Position numbers and translations under genes: made by a program
In this document: positions 11,281 to 22,174 of the stretch, in pieces
Layout of the letters: the number at the start of each line of letters is the position of its first letter
Numbering within the stretch: the first letter of the stretch is position 1
NCBI GenBank assembly: GCA_026008535.1
Contig: BRKX01000004.1
Span: 38,320,501-38,384,500, forward strand
Length of the DNA stretch: 64,000 nt
Source: Perilla frutescens
Lineage: Eukaryota > Streptophyta > Magnoliopsida > Lamiales > Lamiaceae
Direction: 5' to 3'
The notes under the pieces: model-generated
The model's database searches: none
The model's input: only the letters and a program-made list of their open reading frames with translations
What the model was told of the DNA's origin: nothing

Positions 11281-13326
11281 TTGTCACTTACGCAAACGTT
11301 GGTTGTTAGGAAAAATCTTCTGGGAGTCTCTTCTTCAGGAAGTTTTGATTGAGAATGGTTCAATATGGTACTCCATATATCAATAACGGCAGAACTGATG
11401 TATGTGTTTTTATTCAAACTCAGCAACTCAGCTCTCCTCAACTCTACACGCTTGTCGGAATACAAAACAACATCCCTATTTTTGAATAAAATTCTTTTTT
11501 AGTGTAAAGTGCAGTCTGACAGAACAAAATGGCACTGATAACTTTTATATTTATTAATAATAATGTATTATAAAAGTACCTTTCATCATCAGTCTTGTTT
11601 TCCATCGCCCAGTAGTGCAGCTCACAGTCAGAAGTTGTCAGTGTCTCTCTTGTGTCCACGAGGTTTGTAAAATGGTCAGGTTGCTTCAATATGGCCCTGG
11701 ACCTTGTAGAGACTGTACTGATTTGGATCACTACCTTCTGTATATTTTTATATGTTAATCGAAGGTAAAAACCTGTTAATAATATAAGTTTATTATGTTG
11801 GTATTATTATGAGGTAAACACTTTTTTCTTGCTGATTCTGGGTGTTTCAGCCGGCTTTGTGGGCATAGCAGTTTCTGGCTCTTCTCTGTGTCTTTTGATT
11901 GCCTATTTTAGGAGTCATTTTATAACATTGTAAATTTGTTCTCAAGATTATTAGTAAACTTGATGAGACTGCTAAACAATGAATGAAAAATGCTAAATTA
12001 TATTTTTAATGAATGTTTACTGGAGTGTTTGAACTACTTATCTCAGTCTCAGGGATCTCAACAGCTATCCCCTTCCCTTTGTCTTGCTTCTGTTTCTCTT
12101 CTGCCAATTCTTCTCTTTGAATATGATATATTTTTTATGGAAATCAGATAAGTAAATAGTCATTTATAAAAACAGAAATCAGTTATGAGTTTAAACAAAG
12201 AAATTAGCAACACAAAAAAATATATTAGTGATGGTATGTGACCATATGAGATGGCCCGACATCTTTCTCATTCACAGTTGGAATATGTTCTTGTTCGACT
12301 TCTCTCCATCGAAGTTCTTCCAGCTCACAACCTCTCTCTCTGTGTTCCTGTATGAACTCAGTCCTTGTGTATGCCGGCCAAGGATAGCCACCTCCGAAAT
12401 CTCCAGCAACACGCTCTGTTGCCTTCATGTGGTTAAGCAAAGCATAGTTCCATCCATTGAAGGCTGGGATATACCTCGGCACCTCCTGAAAGTATACCTC
12501 AACTCTATCAACATACATCATCTGTTCGGAATTGAAATTTTTTTTTTGAGTAATGTGTGTAGATAATGCTTGCAGTTTTTATACAAGCACTGTAATAAAA
12601 AATAAATAATTAATAGCACTTACCAATAAAAACAGAATGGGACATGTGAAGGGCATGGTTTTGTCACTCTTCCACTTGACAGTGTGGTTCACCAATGATC
12701 TCAAGACATATTCACACCAGTCATGTTGACTAATGTTGTCAATTTTATCCAGGCAGTCCATCAGGTTTTTAAAAATATATCCATCGTTAGAGTTTTCAAT
12801 CATGGAAATGATCATCAAAATCATGAAGTTCAATTTGAACCATTCCCCTACAGCGGTATCCGAGAGTATGTTAATGAGCAACTCATCCTTCGGCATGACC
12901 TGGCATATTTGGCCTCTAACACTCTTTGCTATCTTTTGTGGTCCTCTGGGAAAATCAAAGATCATATACACATCAGACACTCCAACCCGCATTCTTCTCC
13001 TGTGTTGCAATTGGATTTCTCTTGATACTGGGTTGAAGTTTTCGAGCAGCTAGTAGTTCATCTTATCTGGCAAATGATTTATATTCAAATAAAGAATGTT
13101 GCCGAATCCAAGTTGTCTCACTGCTTCCCGTTGTGTTGTATTCATTCTTCTCACAGCGTCTGAGAGAGTTGATGCCGATGTTGTTGCTTCTAAGAATGGA
13201 TATTTGTTATATATAGCACTGAGTCTATTGTCTTCATTATCCGGGGCAGTTTTAGCTCGTTTACTTTTGCTACTTTCAGCATCTATAGTCCTTTTAGTAC
13301 CTATAATTTTTTTATATAATATTGTT

Positions 13327-13860
13327 AAAGAAAAATAACAATACTAAAAAATATAATGGGAATGCTAAAATAGGAGATGACAGTGCTAAAACTCTAAACT
13401 ATAGTGCTAAAAGTAAGAAAATGTGCAGATAAATCACAGATGGACAAAAGTGTTAGGTTTACAAAAAGAAACAAAAATTGAAACTGCTAAATCAGCAAAA
13501 ATGCTAAAAAAAACATAATCTGAATGCTAAAATATGAGATGACAGTGCTAAAACACCAAATTAGTTTGCTAAAAACAAAGTAAATCACGGATAGGACAAA
13601 AGTGTTAGGTTTACCAAAAAGAAACAAAAAGTGAAACTCATAAATCAATAACAATGCTAAAAAAAACATAATTTGAACGCTAAAATATGAGATGACAGTG
13701 CTAAAAATAAAGTAAATATGCAGATAAATCTCATATGGGACAAAAGTGTTAGGTTTACCATAAAGAAATAAAAAATGAAATTCCTAAATCAATAACAATG
13801 CTAAAAAAATATAATCTGAATGCTAAAATATGAGATGACAGTGCTAAAATGAAAATACTA
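13327..13860. repeat. ~145-150-bp minisatellite in intron 1 of gene B
   Basis: Units starting with acaaaagtgttaggttta occur at 13444, 13596 and 13740 (periods 152 and 144 bp), with a partial unit before them from about 13327. Each unit contains two or three GCTAAAA motifs and the phrase atatgagatgacagtgctaa. The same motif continues in a looser form to about 14240. Confidence 0.8.
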
Positions 13861-14754
13861 AGTCATTATAGAATAATGGTAAGGTTGAATTTATGACATT
13901 GTTAAAACTGTAATAGTTTTTATGTTCATGATTGTGTTTCTATAATTTAATGATAATGCTAAAACTAGATATGATGATACAGTTATTACAGTTAACATTT
14001 TGTTGGTTTGTAATGATCATGACAAGGCTTTAATCATACTGCTAATATAGGGTTATGTTAATGCTAAAAATGAGACTTTGTAATTGTAATAGTGTTTGCA
14101 CTATATTCATAGTGTTTTTTGACAATGACGATGATATCTGTTTGTTGTAAATGCTAAAAAATTGTAATGCTAAAAAAAAAGTCATATTAGTGCTAAAATA
14201 TGAGATAACAGTGCTAAAATAGGGAATGAGAATGCTAAAACCCTAAATTCAAAAATATACACGTAAATCGCATATACGTTGCCAACATTATTAGCTTTAA
14301 CATGTTTATACAAGTTTTCCATCATTAATAGAACAAAAATGAAACGAATAAATTATCATGCAATAAAAAGAACAGATTTTTGTAAAGATTATGTTTTGTA
14401 TGTCTCCGACGAAGTACTATTATACTAAAAAAATACGAAAGAAATTACTAAATCATCATTATATATTGCGAAATGAATTTTTATAGCAAAAAATAATATC
14501 CAACAGAATTTGAAAAAATAAAACTGAACGATATATTACCTTGAGAGTTCATGACTTTTGATCGGAAATTTAATATTCGGACGACTTGAATAGTTGAATT
14601 CGACGATTTGTAGGGTTTTTTCAGATTTCTTTGGATTCGCGTGAGGAAGCTCGAGCATTTGTGGTGGGAAGAGAGCTTTTGTCTGCAAACGTTTTCAAAA
14701 TGCATATATTTTCAAATTTTCGATTTTACCCTCTCTAAGTTTCAGGGGCAGCAA

Positions 14755-14892
14755 ACTTCGAAAATATTACAATAATGCCACCGCATTTTTCAGTATTTGG
14801 AACAGATCTTGGTCGTCCAAATAGGTGAAATCTGTGGCTAAGATTGGTTCTCGGTTCTCACCTAGGGTGTGGTTCATTCTGGAACCCAACCC
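14755..14892 (-). mobile_element. probable Mutator-like terminal region upstream of gene B
   Basis: Read on the minus strand from 14892 the sequence begins GGGTTGGGTTCCAGAATG and continues with GTGAGAACCGAGAACC and AATCTTAGCCAC. This style of end, with GGG start and agaacc / atcttagcca blocks, resembles terminal inverted repeats of plant Mutator-like elements. It lies directly upstream of Ulp1-like gene B. The partner terminus is not in the window and may lie beyond the Athila insertion. The adjoining tatatgtgt (14893-14901) would be the 9-bp target duplication but has no visible partner. The assignment is by recollection of style only. Confidence 0.45.

Positions 14893-14896
<4 letters not shown>

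Positions 14897-14927
<31 letters not shown>
14897..14927. repeat. (TG)n microsatellite
   Basis: About 15 TG repeats directly outside the probable Mutator-like terminus. Confidence 0.95.
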
Positions 14928-14928
<1 letters not shown>

Positions 14929-14929
14929 C

Positions 14930-15580
14930 GGATAATTATCTAAAGTATGTTATTTGTTTTAAAGAGTGTGAATCATTTTAGGATTTGATATTAATTTATA
15001 ATTAATATTTTAGGCAAAGCGCGCAGAGACTTAACCAATTAATTTTCAAGTCAAGGTCAAGGTGAGAATTATATGTTGGAATATTTTACTGTTATCTCTT
15101 CTATATTTTTGTACAAGTTATGTGGAAATGCAGTACCGAGTCTTCTAGACTATAAAGTACCGAGTCTTCAAAACTATAAAGTACGGACTCTTTTAGACTA
15201 TAAAGTACTGAGCACAAGGGCTGAATCAGAAATACAAATTACAGGATTTGGTTAACGAACCAAAGATTTTATCTTTTCCCATATTTACTTGTTGAATTTA
15301 TAGTTTAGATAACAGAGATTTTAGCCCACTGAATTTAAACAAACTCACCCGAATCTTTTAATTTCTTTCACAAATGGCTCGAGCGATGTGTGAGCGGACA
15401 AGTTGTGATGGAGGTGGTCTTTTAGTTTATTAAATGAAGCAAGAATAAATATTTGAGACATTATTATTTCTATGTTTTTCCGCTTTAATTTTTCTAAACT
15501 CTGATGTTGCAATTATTGTAACGATTTTATTAAGAACCCATTTTTATGGGATTAATAAATGCATAAGCATGATTAACATT
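14930..15580. other. AT-rich spacer with a 24-bp tandem repeat
   Basis: No gene is supported. At 15132-15208 a 24-bp unit (taccgagtcttctagactat and variants) repeats three times with a partial fourth, each unit ending in ctataaag. The remainder has no recognisable feature; it may be the remnant of an older LTR (see rejected items). Confidence 0.6.
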
Positions 15581-18429
15581 TGTAACACCCCGTATTTTTG
15601 GATTATAGTTAAAAGTTTTCTAAATTTATTTAGAAGACTACAAAAAAATTATTGAAGCTAAGATAAAGTAAAATGGATAAAAGACGCGACTTTATGTATT
15701 ATTTAAGGTTGAAAAAAAATATAGTTGAAATATTTTTGATGCGTGGTCAATAATAATTTTCGTAGAAATAGAACGACCTGAGAACTTCAATGGTACTTTT
15801 AAAATTTTAATTCGAGGTTAATCAAAGCCCCAACAGTCAAAGAGAACATGAATAATAATTTTTAATTTAATCGGGAATATTTGCGACATCCCGAGACTTG
15901 ACTCGTCAGAGTTTTTCAATAGAAAATGATCCAAGGAATCCGCCGGTGTTTTCGGATTTTTAATCAAGGATCAAACGAACTCCCAACAATATTTTTGGTA
16001 AAATAAATAGTGATTTCTAGTTAATTTGAAAAGGAATATTTTCTCGTTCGATTATCAAATAACATTTTCGGCATACCATTTTAATTTCATTAAATAGGAA
16101 ATGAGCCAATGAACCTCCCGATATTTTTAGATTTATAATGCGAGATCAATTGAACGTCCCGGTAAAATAAAACAACTTTTAGTTGAGTCCAAAAAGTAAT
16201 TTTTTATTTATATTATATTATATATCCTAATAGATATCTATAATTCCTCCCACCCGGTTGATCCTTATCAATTTCCCCCATTTATATTATATTAGAGAGA
16301 GTGAGATAAAGTGGAGAGAGTGAGAGATTAGATAAACAAAGAAAAAGAAGAAAAGAGAGAAGAGTGGAGAGAGAGAGTAGAGATTAGAGAGAGAGAGAGA
16401 GCAGCAGCTGCTGCCACCTGCCGGAGCTGCCATCCGCCGCCGCCGCCGCCGTCGCCGGAGCGCCGCCGGAGCTGCCGGAAAACGGCAACGTGGCTGCCAC
16501 GTTGCGCAGCCTCGTCTCGGTTCGTTTCTCATCCTTTTAAGTTGAAATTTTAGTATGTCGTGTATCTTTATGTGCTCTACGTTTCGTCTTTTGATATCGT
16601 TGTCATCCGGTGGCCGGAAACCGGCCAAAACACCGGAAAATGTGAATAGTAGAGGGGCGCCGAATAGTTACATTTTTGCCCTGTTTCACCCATTTCGGGT
16701 CGTCAAATTGAAAAAGTTTCTTCTCGAAAGTTGCTCCAAAAATTATTTCCTATGCGCCCGTCGAATTTCGTAATTTTCGGACGAGTTTTGAATAATCTCG
16801 ATTATTCAACTTAAGCAGTTATTTTTATACTGAAGTCATGTGTTATCGAAAAATTCTAAAACTCTCAAACTTTAGTCTTGGCATGTTTAGGAGCGTCCCC
16901 GAATATTTTCGTAATTTTTGATCGGTTAAAAAGTGTTGTGGCGTAGATCTAGTAAAATTTCGATAAATGACAAGTTTTGGAAAGAGACCTCTGTCAAATC
17001 AGTTGATCCCAGTAAAGCAAGAATAACGTTTTGGAATTTATTTCCTTCTTCGTCGAAATTATTCGAGGTCTCTAGAGTCGCGCAGTCTATTTTAGAATAG
17101 AATAGAACTAATTATATCTCCGCTTATAGTAGATTAATTTCCGGAAATATAGCGTTTATCCTAAGTTAAAGTTTACCTTCTGTAGTACCAGCTGAGCTAG
17201 AGAAAGAGTATCAGGGTTAATTCTTCAGGAGTTAGCTTTTCAGAATCCCGAGAAAGGTGGGTTATACTATACTATCTTTGCAAATTGTATCTTTCGAGTT
17301 ATTAAGCTCTGCTTTGCTAAAATTGCATATGTGACTATCTGTGTTAAATATTTACATGCTACTGTATGTTGTCGGAGTCTCATAAACCAGCGCTGTGTCA
17401 ATGTGAGTAGCTACAGTATGCATGCATTGTTTGTCATGCCCTACTCCTTGTCGGTGAGACTAAAATGAAACACGTATTGGTTATACTCTTTGGGTATACT
17501 ATGGCCATACTCAACGTTATACGCTGGTGATGTAGTATGGGTTGCGGGCAGTGACGGGTTATACTCTTAAGCGCTTCACGATAAAATGTTTTGGTGAACT
17601 TAGGTTGCTTCCAACTTTTAAACCTCCTAAGTTTCACTACCTGCATGAACACAGATAGATTACTTTAATAAAATGATTTGCATAACTTAAATTGTGAGAA
17701 CTTGCCCACTGAGTGCATTAGTACTCAGCCCAAATCTTTTCAAACATTTTCAGGTCAGTAGGCTGGAGCGTGGATGTGACGAGGCTGAGATATGGGCTAT
17801 TATGATTTACATATTTTTCCGTTGTCCCTTTTTGTTAGTATTCTGTTAAGAATTGAGATTTCGCACTTATGGTATTCTTTTGCTAAATGCTAAGAACTCT
17901 GATCTTGGTATTTTGTTGATATGATTCTGCTTCTCTGATTCTGAACTTTTGTTGACTTCCTAATTAACATGTATCATATGCTTAGCTACATTTATTCCAA
18001 GGGGAGGAAGTCCGTCTTTCATTATGTCTATTTGATCATTCATTTTGGCCTATGGAAGGGCTTCATTTGTTCAGCATATTGGTGTCTGTTTCTTTTGTCG
18101 ACCTATGAATGGGTCTAGTAATTGTTGGTATCTGGTTATTTGTTTCCGTTTGGCCTATGAAAGGGCTTATTGAATTGTTACAGCTTCCATTCTTCTCTTA
18201 TAAGTCGTTATAAACGGGGATTCGCTCTAGTTACAGAAGTTATACTGTCTAATTTTTCAAAAGGCATAACCTATCTTTGGCATACTCGGTTGTTAAATTT
18301 TATTCTAAACATTAATTTTTTTTGGATTATCACCCCGTTGTTAATTAAACTACCCCATTTCTTTCCCGCTTCTTAATTCCCACCCCCGTGGCATCCATTT
18401 CCACGGTCTTTCGGGACCGGGGCGCTACA
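15581..18429 (+). mobile_element. solo LTR, Tekay/Del-like Ty3/gypsy
   Basis: It begins TGTAACACCCCG and ends CGGGGCGCTACA, with perfect inverted ends. It is bracketed by the 5-bp target duplication acatt (15576-15580 and 18430-18434). Its length is 2,849 bp, typical of Tekay/Del LTRs. No internal coding region is present, so this is the product of LTR-LTR recombination. A TATA-rich stretch at about 16270-16300 is followed by a GA run (16300-16400) and a GC-rich CGCCGC segment (16415-16500), the probable promoter and transcribed leader. The block cccactgagtgcattag near 17705 resembles one in the chromovirus LTR at 21428. ORFs predicted inside are low-complexity and not accepted. Confidence 0.9.
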
Positions 18430-18469
18430 ACATTTCTTTAATTTACGAGTATAAATTTTTAGGGCGGTA

Positions 18470-19884
18470 CAAGTACAAATACCACGTTTCTGAAGGAGTG
18501 TTGCAAATGGACCCGGGTGTTGTCCAGTCTCATCATATCTTCCGTAATACTCACCACCTCTATCAGATCTTACAACTTTCACTTTTCTATCTAATTGTCT
18601 TTCTACTTCATTCAAGTAGATTTCCAAGGCATCCACAGCTTGAGATTTCTCATGCAGTAGATAGACAAAACCATAACGTGAATAGTCGTCAATAAAGGTG
18701 ATGAAAATTTTTCCTTTCTGAAAGAATTAACATCAAAAGACCTATATATATCAGTATGCACAATTTCAAGAAGTTGGGTGCTTCTTGTGGCTCATTTCTA
18801 ATGTGTTTTGGTTGTTTTCCTTTAATACAATCCACACAGATACTAAGATCCCTGAAATATAGATCTGGAAGAATCTTATACTTTATGAGTCCTTCCATTC
18901 TTTCTCTAGAAATATGGCCTAAATATTGATGCCACAAGAGAGCAGAATGTTCATTCACTAAACTATGTTTAGTGCCAACATTATGAAGAGTCAAAAGACT
19001 TTTAGAATACAAACCATCTAAATTTAATTTATATAAACCATCACAAAGAATACCAGTACCAATGAGATGATTATGCTTAAATAAACTGAAACATCCATTA
19101 CCAAACTTGAAAGAAAATTCAATAACATTCAATTTAGATAATGAAACTAAATTCCTAGATAAACTAGGAACATAAAAAGTTTCCAATAAATCTAAATGAT
19201 GTCCAGTGTCAAGAATTAAATGATAAGTCCCGACTGTTTCCACTGGAGCTTTCATTCTATTCACAATGTGAATACGAACTTCTCATTTGGGCTTATGGTT
19301 TGGATTGTAAGAAATCCCTGCATCGTGTTAGAAACATGAGTCGTATATCCAGAATCAATCCACTATGAATTATGGGGAACTTCAGTTAAGTTTGATTAGA
19401 AACATATATAAGCATTAAGCTTACCTTTCTTTTCGAACCAAAACTTACGTTTCTAACAATCCTTCTGGAAATGTCTAGGTTTTCCATAGAAACGATAATT
19501 ATTATTTGGTGATTTCTTCTGGATTTACATATAAGCCTCATTAGTATTCAATGGGCCCTTGCCTTTACCATGTTTCCTCATAAATTTCTTTCTAGATCCT
19601 TGATTTGCTTGGTGACTTACATATGAACTGAGTGACTTCCTTGATCTTTCAGTCCCGTTTCCTCCTAAACCAACATATTGTGCAACTCGTGCACATTCTA
19701 TTTATCTTTCATGGTGTTATAGCTCATTTGGAATGGACCATACTCAGTCGGTAGTGAGTTAAGAATAAATTGTACAATGAAGTTCTCATTCATAACAATT
19801 TCAAAGGACTTAAGTCTTGCAGCAATATTTATCATCTTAATGACATGCTCATGCATAGTACGAAAACCATCAAACTTCATGGTG
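18470..19884 (-). pseudogene. old Ty1/copia pol and gag fragment (inner part)
   Basis: On the minus strand, gag (UBN2-type; motifs MHEHVIKMINIAARLK and FILNSLPTEYGPFQ) lies at 19884 to about 19690. A decayed knuckle and protease region follows, then the GAG-pre-integrase zinc domain (LLWHQYLGHISRERM, CVDCIKGKQ) at about 18990-18800, then the start of the integrase core (VRSDRGGEYYGRYDE) at about 18590-18540. The coding ends abruptly near 18470; RT, RNase H and the 3' LTR are absent. The gag frame resumes at 48111 on the other side of the Sirevirus insertion, which proves this is the split target. Confidence 0.85.
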
Positions 19885-19889
19885 GTTAG
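19885..19889. other. target-site duplication gttag (left) of Sirevirus
   Basis: gttag directly precedes TGTTAGAATT of the Sirevirus LTR. The partner gttag is at 48106-48110, 28 kb away. The old copia gag frame is continuous across the two once the insertion is removed. Confidence 0.9.
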
Positions 19890-20546
19890 TGTTAGAATTA
19901 GTTGCCGTAAATACTGAAAATAGACACAGAAACGTAATGTCAAACTCAATGTTACAGATAGTTGATTCATTATTTGTAACATAAAATACTGAAATTTAAA
20001 CTCAATAACACAAAGATAAATTTTAAATCACATACAACATGTATGTGATTGTCATAAGGTGAAATTATGCTTCTATGAGCCAACACAAATGTTTAGTTGA
20101 TGATGTCAGACGCTGAGCTCTTAACACATCAAACAAAATACATGAATCATATTCTAGTTTTAAACTAAATCGAATTCAAACAAAAATACAAATCAACCTA
20201 CCATTAATTTGTAGACAAACTAGCAATGATTTCACAACCTTCTATCTATCCTAGTTTGTACAATTTATTCTCATGAATTAATTGAACAACTATGAACTTC
20301 AAAGAGAAAGAAGAAGGAAAGAAGAAAGAAATCTAAATGCTAAGTTTGTGACTCGAGCTTTTCAATCTTCACAAACAGTGGTAAGATAAGTTATGCTCGA
20401 ATAAATCTCCTCAAGTGTGGTTCTTGCTCCTTTAATAAACTTTTCCTCACTTTAGTTGAACAAGGTCCACGTTCATCTTCTAGATCGTGTGTGAGAGTTC
20501 CATAACCGCCGTCCACTTCATGTCTTGGAGAAAACCGTTCCATATT
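19890..20546 (-). repeat. Sirevirus 3' LTR, distal piece (interrupted)
   Basis: Matches 47083 to about 47739 of the intact 5' LTR. It is interrupted after ccatatt by the chromovirus. An identical copy at 28750-29406 was made by the tandem duplication. The remaining parts are at 28516-28594 and 37376-37454 (duplicate pieces) and 38891-39181. Confidence 0.9.
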
Positions 20547-21813
20547 TGTAACACCTATACAATAAAAATAACTATAGTAATAATTATATATAATAATGAG
20601 TTAAGGATATGGTTGGTTTGGAAAATAATAATAATAACAATAATAATTATATATTAGAGTTTCGAAAAAATATATAACACACACATATATATATAATAAT
20701 TGAAATGATTTATCTCAAAGATTAAGTTCTCATTATTCTTAGAATTGGTCATCATGACACGTCTATCACCTACTAACATAGCTTATACTCATGTCATAAC
20801 CATAATTTTGTTAGGATAGCTAGGGTATTAGAGTCCAAATGATAAAATAGATAGATTTCGTAATCTCTGTTTTGGAATTGGGAGAGAAAAAGGAAGAAGT
20901 CATTCATAAAAAAAAATTAAAAAATTAATTATCATAATTGAATTCTCATTACTACTGAAATCTAGAGAATCTTTCTATTATTAATATACAGTTGTATAAT
21001 ATTAGATTTGATGTCAGTAAGATTTCTTTATGTATTTTGTAGGCTTGGCAAACGAGATCGGAACTTAAAAGAGAATTTCACTTTTGTGCTGCGTTAAGGT
21101 TACTTGTTGTAAGGTGGGTAACATATCAACACTTTCTAATATTTTTATTATTGTCTCTGTTAAATTATATTATGTGAATGATTTATAAACTCAAATTTTT
21201 GATGTGTAAGTAAATTGTATGTACTTGCCTATAGTTTAGGGCTAATATCCGAGGTCGAAAGGGCTAAGATATGAACCGTACCGATGGTGTGGTTTATACC
21301 ACTGTGGTTTAATACCACCCTATTGTTATGTGGCCACATCCTACGCAGACCCACGTGTTCTATGTTTCAAGTACATGCAAGATGTTATGTTCACTATATG
21401 ATTTGATTTAGTTGGGACAATGTGTGTTTCCACTGAGTGTTCGAATGCTCACCCCATGTTAATATTGTTCCTGCAGATAAGGAAAGCTGGGCAGGTCGTG
21501 GCGATGTGGTGGCTGTTGGCCATTATGGTTTTTTTTTGTGTATATATTATCTAGTACTATTTTGAACTGAAAGACTTTTTATATTTTAAAAAAAAATCTT
21601 CCGCTTGTAGGATTTAAATAAAATTTTGGTATGAATGTAAATAAATGGTTTCGAGTTTTTATGTGAATAGAAAACTGAGTTTTCAAGATGCAGTTTGTGA
21701 ATGTTTAATACTATTGTTAACATTTTATCAATAATTTAAATAGTCTTATTAATTTATTTATAAAAAATTATTTTATAGCACTCAGTTCTCATATCGAGAT
21801 TCGGGGTGTTACA
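20547..21813 (+). repeat. chromovirus copy 1, 5' LTR
   Basis: 1,267 bp, TGTAACACCTAT to CGGGGTGTTACA. It differs from the 3' LTR of the same element at about 14-15 positions by eye plus short indels, and from the 5' LTR of copy 2 at one noticed position (20665). Confidence 0.95.
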
Positions 21814-21816
21814 GAG

Positions 21817-21828
21817 TGGTATCAGAGC
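21817..21828 (+). other. primer-binding site (initiator Met tRNA)
   Basis: tggtatcagagc, complementary to the 3' end of plant initiator-Met tRNA, 3 bp after the LTR. The duplicate is at 30677-30688. Confidence 0.9.
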
Positions 21829-22174
21829 AGGTCTACGTTTCTGTAGACTTGTTTTATGTCATATATTCATTAAGTTGGAAAAAAAAGGCCTAATAGTCCA
21901 TTGTCTCTACGCCTACCCAATTCCGATCAGGTATTGAAAAGTTTAAATTTGCACATACATGACAAATGTAATGTTGAGTATGCTATATGATGCAAATATT
22001 TAATTTTGTGAGATTATATTATGATGTATGATATTGATGAAAATGCGATATTTATGATTGTTATTAGTTTATGGGAACTGGGATTCTAGGTGGATTCCAC
22101 TAAGACTACAGATCATGCTTGAACTATAGAATGTTACGATAATTATATATTCATTACTTATGTTCTAAAGACAG

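Larger units (their letters stand above)
9951..14705 (-). pseudogene. Ulp1-like (C48 cysteine protease) gene B, nearly intact but disabled
   Basis: Exons from splice signals and homology with gene A: 14705-14540 (or from the ATG at 14552), 13300-12624, 12521 to about 12240, about 12118-12049, about 11906-11830, about 11745-11581, 11475-11292, 10761-10639, 10568-10419, 10311-9951. Exon 2 encodes the N-terminal domain (MIFDFPRGPQKI, HDWCEYVLRSLV). The C-terminal catalytic domain shows His in SEHFYIIIID, Asp in EIIDNS and the nucleophile context TDCGV, then FVMRHMETY. The catalytic Cys codon is 10185-10183. One extra C (at 10176) directly after the DCGV codons shifts the frame before FVMRHME. 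A TAG at 13052-13050 interrupts exon 2 at the same alignment column as in gene A. The usual Gln six residues before the Cys is Tyr here. The exon-4 donor reads ATAAGT. If repaired by readthrough or editing, it would be a nuclear deSUMOylase-like protein. Confidence 0.8.

Noticed and set aside
16287..16773. ORFs in the GC-rich part of the Tekay-like solo LTR
   Set aside because: They overlap CGCCGC triplet repeats and GA runs inside a solo LTR, which does not encode protein. Probably promoter and leader.
15204..18475. Possible older LTR (tgagcac...agggcggtaca, agtac flanks) around the Tekay-like solo LTR
   Set aside because: The end agggcggtaca looks LTR-like, but the TG start and agtac match at 15203-15207 could be chance and no second copy is present to test it.
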